Source of the DNA: Gammaproteobacteria bacterium
GTDB taxonomy: Bacteria > Pseudomonadota > Gammaproteobacteria > Pseudomonadales > UBA3067
Direction: 5' to 3'
Assembly (NCBI GenBank): GCA_019090565.1
Contig: JAHRVS010000042.1
Coordinates: 1 to 11,707, forward strand
Length of the DNA stretch: 11,707 bases
A program made the position numbers and the translations under genes. Shown here in pieces: positions 6,599 through 11,707 of the stretch (the stretch's first letter is position 1; each line of letters begins with the position of its first letter). The notes below the pieces were generated by a model. It was not told where the DNA came from. It did no database searches and was given only the letters and a program-made list of their open reading frames with translations.

Positions 6599-6660
6599 CT
6601 CAGCTCACGCTTAAATTAGCGCGCAGCCTGAGCAAGCACAGAGCACGCTGAGTAGTTGCG
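6599..6660. repeat. Dispersed intergenic repeat, copy B2
   Basis: CTCAGCTCA (6599-6607), TTAAA (6611-6615), CTGAGC (6628-6633) and GCTGAGTAGTTGCG (6647-6660) repeat the blocks found at 3953-4005 in the same order. The last block is 14 of 14 identical. The copy ends 28 nt before the fliL-like start codon, so it lies in that gene's promoter or leader. Confidence 0.5.
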
Positions 6661-6688
6661 TTTTTGATAATAATGAGGGAGAAGACAG

Positions 6689-7093
6689 ATGAGAACCATA
6701 TTGGCATTAACCCTTAGTGTGCTTATTGCAGTAAGCGCTGTGGCCGAAGAAGAAGCGGAAGAGGAGGAAAAAACAACCTACTCCTACCTTCAGTTAAAAC
6801 CTTCAATCGTGACCAACTATGGGGGTGTTGGAAAGCTCCGTTACTTCAAATCAGATATCTCGTTACGTTTGGAAGAGGCTAACAAGCAGCGAGTTACCCG
6901 GCATACGCCCTATATACGTAGCGTATTGGTTTCTATTTTCAGTAGGCAGGATGAAGAGTCATTAACCACCCGTGAGGGTAAATCTAGCTTGCAGCAAGAG
7001 GCCTTAGAGGCGATTCAACAAATACTGGTGGAAGAAGAAGGGGAGCCTCTGGTTGATAGTGTATTGTTTACCAACTTTATAATTCAGAAGTAA
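6689..7093 (+). CDS. FliL-like protein with a cleavable signal peptide
   Basis: This 134-residue protein starts with a classical signal peptide (MRTILALTLSVLIAVSAVA, likely cut after residue 19), then an acidic EEEAEEEE stretch. The rest resembles the periplasmic domain of flagellar FliL: YLQLKPSIVTNYG (33-45), RYFKSDISLRLEE (51-63), HTPYIRSVLVSIFSRQD (72-88), LTTREGKSSLQQEAL (92-106) and VDSVLFTNFIIQK (122-134). FliL proper is anchored by an uncleaved N-terminal helix and associates with the stator and flagellar motor; here the anchor seems replaced by a secretion signal, so a soluble periplasmic protein is predicted. No flagellar gene is nearby. The start is supported by a GAGGGAG stretch at 6675-6681. 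It converges on gshA. Its exact function is unknown. Confidence 0.8.
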   Translation: MRTILALTLSVLIAVSAVAEEEAEEEEKTTYSYLQLKPSIVTNYGGVGKLRYFKSDISLRLEEANKQRVTRHTPYIRSVLVSIFSRQDEESLTTREGKSSLQQEALEAIQQILVEEEGEPLVDSVLFTNFIIQK

Positions 7094-7131
7094 GGCGAGG
7101 TATTTCTGGCAACCCCAATTAATCCTTAAAA

Positions 7132-7158
7132 GGTGATTGAAGCTCTACTGGCTCGGCC
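7132..7158 (+). repeat. Dispersed intergenic repeat, copy A2
   Basis: This 27-nt segment agrees with 149-175 at 23 of 27 positions. It begins 38 nt after the fliL-like stop and runs into the compound inverted repeat at 7169-7253. Confidence 0.45.
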
Positions 7159-7168
7159 ACTTATGGCG

Positions 7169-7253
7169 TTAAATTCAAGTGCAAGGTGCACCCGCAAGCG
7201 CCATTTTTACGCCTAATTTTTACCTTGCACCTGTCTTGAGGCATTGAATTTAA
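7169..7253. repeat. Compound inverted repeat between convergent fliL-like and gshA genes
   Basis: The left arm (7169-7187) is TTAAATTCAA followed by GTGCAAGGT. The right arm is ACCTTGCAC (7222-7230), then a 13-nt interruption, then TTGAATTTAA (7244-7253). All 19 left-arm bases find a perfect partner. The loop holds a further near-complementary pair, GGCG region against ACGCC, and two T-rich runs (ATTTTTAC and AATTTTTAC). The element fills the gap between two convergent stops, so a bidirectional terminator is plausible. A decayed mobile repeat is the alternative. Confidence 0.5.
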
Positions 7254-7261
7254 GTAGTTTT

Positions 7262-8827
7262 CTATGTATTTAGGTAATTTTGCAAGTAGGCGTCGAAAGG
7301 TATTTCGCTTTGTGATTCGAGTTGTTTTTGTTGCTCCAGAGAGGCCCTTGCTGTTTTTTCGTAATAGGCCTGGTCAGCAGGATTTAGAGTTCTTGATCGA
7401 AAAGCGCTCGCTTTTTGGGAGGCTATATCCATGGCAAATTCGTAAAAATTGATTTTATTGTCACTGAGCTGCTGCAGAATTTGTGAGGAAGGGAGTAACT
7501 CAGTTTCCTCTAACTTGTCGTACTGTGCCTTTAATGCAGCCTGGTATTGCTTCTGACTACTATATGCATGATCGAGTGTGTCCGCAATTTCTTCCAGTTT
7601 TGGCCAGATACTTTTAGCCCAGTTACTCAGTTGGAACTGCTCTCCATTAAATGTCAGCTGCCCATGAGGGCTCCGGCCGTTGAGAACAATCACCTTGTTG
7701 TTGGCTTCGATAGCCCTAAGCTCTTCAGTATTAATAAGTGGGCTGGGTTGAAGTAGGCAATAGACAGCAAATATATCTAAGAAACGCATTTGCTCTGCAT
7801 TAATGCCGACATCTAAAAATGGGTTTAGATCGATGCAGCGCATCTCGATATATTCGACACCTCGTTTCAGGAGTGCCGTTGTGGGACGCTCACCGCTTTC
7901 TGCATTTCGTTTAGGGCGGATTTGCCCATAATATTCATTTTCAATTTGTAGAACATGACTGCTGAGTTGTTGAAGGTCAGCTTTTGCACCGATTTTTTTA
8001 TAGGCTGGGTAAGAGGTATTCATGGCTAGGCGCAATGCGGTCGCATAACTTTGGACTGAGTCATAAGGAATATGAAGACCAGACTGTGAGTCGTTTTGAT
8101 AACCCAGGTCGCTCATACGTAATGATGTGGCGAAGGGTTGGTAAAGCGTGCCAGAGGATGGGTGCTGATGCAGTGTATGCGACTGCCTTGAGAGAAACGA
8201 TGCGCACACTGCCGGCGACGCGCCAAATAGGTAGATAAGCAGAGGGCTGAAACGCTGGAAATTGCGGATTAAATGAAAATACTGCTCCGAGGTAAAGTCT
8301 TTTAAGGCTTGCGTGTCCTTTTCTAACGACTGGTAATGTTGCCAAAACTCTTCTGGGAAAGAAAAATTATAATGAATACCAGAAATGGTTTGCATTAAAC
8401 GCCCGTACCGGTGCCCAAGGCCTCTCCGGTAAATGGTTTTCATTTTACCAATGTTTGACGAGCCATATTGAGCAATGGGTATGCTTGAATCGTCGCCCAT
8501 GATGCATGGCATGCTGTTTACCCACAGCAACTCATCATCAATGTTTTGATGGGTGAAAATATGGGTTTTCTCAAGGTGCGCCAGGGTGTCTTCAATTCGG
8601 GTAAATGCCGGCGTTATGAACTCAAGCAGTGCCTCAGAATAGTCCGTTGTTATAGATGGGTGAGTGAGTGCGGAACCAAGTGCTTGAGGGTGAGGCGTTT
8701 GGGCGAGATGCCCGTCTGGCGTCACACGAAGGCTCTCCTTTTCTATGCCTCGTCGGATGCCACGAATGGCAGTTAGCCCAGAGGATTGACTGAGTCCAGC
8801 GATGCGTTTTCCAAATAAGTCACTCAA
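7262..8827 (-). CDS. gshA: Glutamate-cysteine ligase (gamma-glutamylcysteine synthetase)
   Basis: This 521-residue cytoplasmic enzyme joins L-glutamate and L-cysteine using ATP, the first and rate-limiting step of glutathione synthesis. It belongs to the gammaproteobacterial GshA class, and the length is close to the 518 residues of E. coli GshA. Diagnostic blocks are RGIEKESLR (26-34), TDYSEALLEFITP (61-73), NSMPC (104-108), SSNIGKMKTIYRRGLGHRYG (123-142), SGIHYNFS (149-156), IENEYYGQIRPKR (295-307) and EYIEMRCIDLNPF (325-337). The start codon is TTG (8825-8827), with AAGAG about 9 nt upstream; E. coli gshA also uses UUG, so a weak start may be a conserved brake on translation. It follows tex by 60 nt on the same strand with no terminator hairpin between, so co-transcription is likely. 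Confidence 0.96.
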   Translation of the reverse strand: MSDLFGKRIAGLSQSSGLTAIRGIRRGIEKESLRVTPDGHLAQTPHPQALGSALTHPSITTDYSEALLEFITPAFTRIEDTLAHLEKTHIFTHQNIDDELLWVNSMPCIMGDDSSIPIAQYGSSNIGKMKTIYRRGLGHRYGRLMQTISGIHYNFSFPEEFWQHYQSLEKDTQALKDFTSEQYFHLIRNFQRFSPLLIYLFGASPAVCASFLSRQSHTLHQHPSSGTLYQPFATSLRMSDLGYQNDSQSGLHIPYDSVQSYATALRLAMNTSYPAYKKIGAKADLQQLSSHVLQIENEYYGQIRPKRNAESGERPTTALLKRGVEYIEMRCIDLNPFLDVGINAEQMRFLDIFAVYCLLQPSPLINTEELRAIEANNKVIVLNGRSPHGQLTFNGEQFQLSNWAKSIWPKLEEIADTLDHAYSSQKQYQAALKAQYDKLEETELLPSSQILQQLSDNKINFYEFAMDIASQKASAFRSRTLNPADQAYYEKTARASLEQQKQLESQSEIPFDAYLQNYLNT

Positions 8828-8887
8828 TGTTTTTACTCTTTAACCATATATTAGGAAGGGTGCTTTTCGTGTGAGAATAACCCGTCT

Positions 8888-11245
8888 TTATTTTTTCTTA
8901 AGGGTTTTTGCCTCTGCAAATAGGTCTGCCATTGTGCCAGTTTTTCCTGGCGGCAAGGTGCTGCCTTTGCTGGTTTGGTTTCTATTTGCGTTGTTTTTAT
9001 TATTTCGAGGTAGCTTGTCGTCTGAAGTGTTTCCAGTTGAAGAGGACTTTTTTCTGGCGTTAGGGTTAGTTTTGAGCTCAGCGCTTTCAGTGAGAACCAT
9101 GGTTAAAGCGATTCGCGCACGCTCTGGGTCGACTTCTAGTACTTTTACTTTGACTATGTCGCCAGTTTTTACCACTTCGCGAGGGTCTTTTACAAACTTA
9201 CTGGCCAAAGCAGAAATATGAACAAGGCCATCTTGATGGACACCAATATCAACGAAGGCACCAAAGTTGGTCACATTGGTAATAACGCCTTCCAATGTCA
9301 TGTTTGGTTTGAGGTCTTTGAGGTTATCAATACCCTCTTTAAACTCAGGCGCTTTGAATTCGGGTCTTGGGTCTCGGCCCGGTTTATCGAGCTCGGTAAG
9401 GATGTCTTGTACTGTAATGAGCCCAAACTCATCGGTTGTAAACTGTGTGGGGTCAACGGTTTTAAGTAACGTAGCATTGGTAATAAGTTTGTCTACGGGG
9501 TGGTCGCAGTGCTTGGCTATATTTTCTACGATGGAGTAGCTTTCAGGGTGAACGGCGGAGCCATCAAGGGGATTCTCTCCGGCTGTTATTCGCAGGAACC
9601 CCGCTGACTGTTCAAAGGTTTTCGCTCCAAATCGAGGGATTTGTTTTAATTGTTCTCTATCTTTAAATGGGCCGTTTTTCGAACGGAATGCCACGACGTT
9701 GTTGGCGATGGTTTGGTTTAGCCCCGCAACGCGCTTCATAAGCGGTGCGGAGGCAGTGTTTACATCAACACCTACTGCGTTTACGCAGTCCTCTACGACG
9801 GCGTCCAGTGAGCGAGCCAGACGCGATTGGTTGACGTCGTGTTGGTATTGGCCAACACCGATGGATTTTGCATCAATTTTCACAAGTTCAGCAAGGGGGT
9901 CTAGCAAACGGCGAGCAATCGAGACAGCCCCTCGAATGCTGACATCGAGGTCGGGGAACTCCGCCGCAGCAAATTCCGACGCGGAGTAAATTGACGCGCC
10001 AGCCTCGCTCACTACAATTTTCTTGAGCTTGAGTTCGGGGTGCTGTTTGATTAGGTCTGCGGAGAGTTTATCGGTTTCTCTTGAAGCGGTGCCATTACCA
10101 ATGCTGATTAAGTCTACATTGTGGGTTTTGCAGTGCTGGGCAAGTTTATCAATGGATTGCTGCCATTGTTTTTTAGGGGCATGGGGGTAAATGGTATCGT
10201 ATGCGAGCAGTTCACCGGTTTTACCGGTTACCGCGACCTTTACGCCGGTTCTTAAACCTGGGTCGAGCCCAAGTATGGCGCGGCCGCCTGCGGGAGCTGC
10301 CATAAGCAGGTCTTTGAGGTTCTTGGCGAAAACCAGAATCGCTTCTTCATCACTGTTTGCTTTAATTTGAGCCAGTAATTCGCTTTCAACTTGGTTGTGG
10401 AGTTTTACTTTCCAGGTCCAACGTATGACCTCTTTAAGCCACGAGTCTGCCGGACGGCCTTGGTCGCTAATTTGAGTATGTAAGGCAATTAAGCCAAGAC
10501 AAGGGTCATTGGTTTCATCAAGGTTTTTATGCTGAACGCTTATTTGTAAAAATCCCGCTTTTCTACCTCTAAGCATAGCTAGAGCTCGATGGGAAGGGAC
10601 TTTATTCAGCGGCTCTGAATGATCGAAATAATCGCTAAACTTTTTACCTTCTTGCTGTTTATCCTCAATGCCCTTGGAAATAATTTGGCCGGATTCCTGT
10701 AATTCATTCCTGAGCTTTTCGAGCAGGTCTGCATCTTCGCTAAAATTCTCCATGAGAATTTGCTTCGCGCCAGTGAGTGCTGCAGAGATATTCTCGATTT
10801 TCTTGTCTTTATTTAGGTATTTGGCCGCTTCAATATCTGGGTCGATGCTGGGGTCTTTGTAGAGGGCTTCGGCCAGAGGCGTTAGGCCAGCTTCGCGTGC
10901 AATTTGTGCTTTAGTTCGTCGCTTCGGTTTATAGGGCAGATAAAGATCTTCAAGCCGGGTTTTTGTATCGGCATTTAGAAGTTCATTTTTCAGTTTTTGG
11001 TCGAGTTTGCCTTGATCATCGATACTTTTAAGTATGGTCTCTCGTCTTGCTTCGAGTTCACGGAGATAGGAGAGGCGTTCTTCCAGATTTCGTAAATGAG
11101 TATCACTCAGGCCTTCAGTGATCTCCTTTCGGTAACGAGCAATAAAAGGGACCGTAGCGCCATCATCAAGAAGCTTTATGGCAGCATTGATTTGCTTTTC
11201 AGTAACCTGTAGTTCTTGCGCAATCTTTTGAGGGATACTTGTCAT
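8888..11245 (-). CDS. tex: Tex family RNA-binding transcription accessory protein
   Basis: This 785-residue cytoplasmic nucleic-acid-binding protein is homologous to Bordetella and Pseudomonas Tex and related to the core of eukaryotic Spt6. Domains in order are an N-terminal helical region with VPFIARYRKE (32-41) and YLPYKPKRRTKAQIAREAG (102-120), a YqgF-like RNase H fold (about 321-450, beginning AILGLDPGLRTG), helix-hairpin-helix motifs (about 493-553), and an S1 RNA-binding domain (646-717, VITNVTNFGAFVDIGVHQDG). Residues 725-785 are a low-complexity polar, basic tail, typical of the family. The N-terminus MTSIPQKIAQEL aligns with known Tex starts, although no clear Shine-Dalgarno precedes the ATG. 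A sigma-70 promoter lies about 70 nt upstream. It is followed by gshA. Confidence 0.96.
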   Translation of the reverse strand: MTSIPQKIAQELQVTEKQINAAIKLLDDGATVPFIARYRKEITEGLSDTHLRNLEERLSYLRELEARRETILKSIDDQGKLDQKLKNELLNADTKTRLEDLYLPYKPKRRTKAQIAREAGLTPLAEALYKDPSIDPDIEAAKYLNKDKKIENISAALTGAKQILMENFSEDADLLEKLRNELQESGQIISKGIEDKQQEGKKFSDYFDHSEPLNKVPSHRALAMLRGRKAGFLQISVQHKNLDETNDPCLGLIALHTQISDQGRPADSWLKEVIRWTWKVKLHNQVESELLAQIKANSDEEAILVFAKNLKDLLMAAPAGGRAILGLDPGLRTGVKVAVTGKTGELLAYDTIYPHAPKKQWQQSIDKLAQHCKTHNVDLISIGNGTASRETDKLSADLIKQHPELKLKKIVVSEAGASIYSASEFAAAEFPDLDVSIRGAVSIARRLLDPLAELVKIDAKSIGVGQYQHDVNQSRLARSLDAVVEDCVNAVGVDVNTASAPLMKRVAGLNQTIANNVVAFRSKNGPFKDREQLKQIPRFGAKTFEQSAGFLRITAGENPLDGSAVHPESYSIVENIAKHCDHPVDKLITNATLLKTVDPTQFTTDEFGLITVQDILTELDKPGRDPRPEFKAPEFKEGIDNLKDLKPNMTLEGVITNVTNFGAFVDIGVHQDGLVHISALASKFVKDPREVVKTGDIVKVKVLEVDPERARIALTMVLTESAELKTNPNARKKSSSTGNTSDDKLPRNNKNNANRNQTSKGSTLPPGKTGTMADLFAEAKTLKKK

Positions 11246-11314
11246 TGAGAAAATACTAATCTTGAGTGAAAGGAAATAGGCCAGCAGCCGAGAGTGTTAA
11301 GTGCGACAGGTGCG

Positions 11315-11343
11315 ATTATAGCGTATGCGGTCTCTTGGGTCAG
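11315..11343 (-). promoter_or_regulatory. Sigma-70 promoter for tex (and probably gshA)
   Basis: On the minus strand a perfect -10 box TATAAT (11320 down to 11315) is preceded by CTGACC (11343 down to 11338), matching four of six -35 bases, with an ideal 17-nt spacer. The predicted transcript start is near 11308, giving a leader of about 60 nt before the tex ATG. Confidence 0.6.
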
Positions 11344-11440
11344 CGACTAAAGTGCTGTGAAGGGAAGCCTTAAGAAATAAATCCATCAAACATGCGCTAT
11401 ATATAACACAGAGCGATATTTTAGGGCTGTTGTATGGGGG

Positions 11441-11540
11441 TGTCGGCTATGATGAGCAGCAGGATTAAAGGGAGGGCTGGAGAAGCCGGAGGTGAAAACT
11501 GGATGTTTTGAGGCTTGGGGGGCAGTAATGAGAAGCGAGG
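11441..11540 (-). promoter_or_regulatory. C-rich, G-poor 3' transcript region, possible Rho-loading site after pckA
   Basis: By hand count the plus strand here has 43 G and 11 C per 100 nt, so a transcript running out of pckA would carry 43% C and 11% G. Such a C-over-G bubble is the classic signature of a Rho utilisation region. It sits directly past the weak hairpin at 11536-11562 and before the tex promoter. Confidence 0.35.
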
Positions 11541-11562
11541 CCGCACTTTATGGCAGGCCTCG
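11536..11562 (-). terminator. Hairpin downstream of pckA, terminator-like but lacking a good U-tract
   Basis: CGAGGCC (11536-11542) and GGCCTCG (11556-11562) form a perfect 7-bp GC-rich stem with a 13-nt loop, 32 nt after the pckA stop on the minus strand. The bases after it in the direction of pckA transcription are CTTCTCATT, only moderately U-rich. It may stabilise the 3' end or work together with Rho. Confidence 0.5.
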
Positions 11563-11594
11563 AGTCCAAAACTTAATGGCAGTAGCGTAAATGC

Positions 11595-11707
11595 TTAGAT
11601 AGCTTGAGGGCCGGCCTTCACAATTTCATCGGAAACGTCGTATTTGGCGAAGTTTTCATTGAACTGCTTGGCGAGATCTTTTGCTTTTTCGGCATAGGCC
11701 TCTGGAT
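11595..11707 (-). CDS. pckA: Phosphoenolpyruvate carboxykinase (ATP), C-terminal end only
   Basis: The minus strand is open from the window edge to TAA at 11595-11597 and encodes the last 36 residues (two bases of a split codon remain at the edge). The tail PEAYAEKAKDLAKQFNENFA, then KYDVSDEIVKAGPQAI, resembles the C-terminal helix of ATP-dependent PckA, which in E. coli carries AEKLAGLFIENFKKF and ends with AAGP. PckA converts oxaloacetate to phosphoenolpyruvate in gluconeogenesis. The catalytic core is outside the window, so the call rests on this tail and on the neighbourhood, since pckA lies near tex and gshA in Pseudomonas (from memory). Confidence 0.8.
   Translation of the reverse strand, partial: PEAYAEKAKDLAKQFNENFAKYDVSDEIVKAGPQAI

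Larger units (their letters stand above)
6351..6688. other. Divergent intergenic region between dsbB and the fliL-like gene
   Basis: These 338 nt should hold the promoters of two divergent genes. I see no promoter good enough to call. The region contains an inverted repeat at 6384-6404, a 7-nt direct repeat GGAGACA (6380-6386 and 6405-6411), a short GTCTC/GAGAC stem just upstream of dsbB, and the dispersed repeat copy at 6599-6660. No credible small gene was found. Confidence 0.5.
11246..11594. other. Intergenic region between pckA 3' end and tex
   Basis: These 349 nt contain the tex promoter (11315-11343), a strongly purine-rich plus strand (11441-11540), and a GC hairpin just after the pckA stop. 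I see no gene. The longest start-to-stop frames are about 18 codons with no ribosome binding site of note. Confidence 0.55.

Noticed and set aside
7164..7217. Integron attC-like core sites (GTTAAAT and GCCTAAT)
   Set aside because: The two cores are in the wrong order for an attC site and one deviates from the consensus; there is no cassette or integrase.
6554..8040. 13-nt identity GCTAGGCGCAATG shared by the dsbB-fliL gap and the gshA coding region
   Set aside because: About one exact 13-mer pair is expected by chance in a window of this size, and one copy is inside a conserved coding region.
8871..9989. Long plus-strand open frames opposite tex
   Set aside because: They are antisense to a highly conserved tex gene, have no recognisable domains and no ribosome binding sites.

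Overview
The window looks like a chromosomal housekeeping segment of a gammaproteobacterium, probably a marine Pseudomonadales- or Cellvibrionales-like species. The evidence is an Rsd/AlgQ-type sigma-70 regulator, the gammaproteobacterial form of glutamate-cysteine ligase, DsbB, Tex and an ATP-type PEP carboxykinase tail. From memory, most of these genes also lie in one broad region of the Pseudomonas aeruginosa chromosome (pckA, tex, gshA, gcvT/H/P, algQ and a dsbB paralogue). I see no phage, transposase, CRISPR, tRNA or rRNA.

Positions 1-3896 (+ strand) carry a glycine cleavage cluster in the order gcvT (3' end only), gcvH, gcvPA, gcvPB. Glycine decarboxylase is encoded as two subunits rather than the single fused GcvP usual in Gammaproteobacteria. 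Two non-coding stretches interrupt the cluster: a 330-nt structured gap before gcvH, and a 174-nt gap before gcvPA that holds a strong intrinsic terminator. The stoichiometry of the system is therefore probably set by internal transcription signals.

Positions 4050-6350 (- strand) read dsbB, then rsd/algQ, then an HDOD-domain protein. The 280-nt dsbB-rsd gap contains a near-consensus LexA (SOS) box and a perfect 10-bp palindrome, and these are the most interesting regulatory signals here. Positions 6689-7093 (+) encode a small FliL-like protein with a cleavable signal peptide instead of a membrane anchor.

Positions 7262-11245 (- strand) carry tex followed by gshA, 60 nt apart and probably co-transcribed from a good sigma-70 promoter upstream of tex. 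gshA begins with UUG, as it does in E. coli. The window ends in the 3' end of pckA (- strand), which is followed by a GC hairpin and a C-rich, G-poor transcript region resembling a Rho-loading site.

Intergenic DNA carries two pairs of diverged dispersed repeats (about 3953/6599 and 149/7132) and several inverted repeats. I find no obvious new multi-gene system. The items worth following up are regulatory or concern small proteins.
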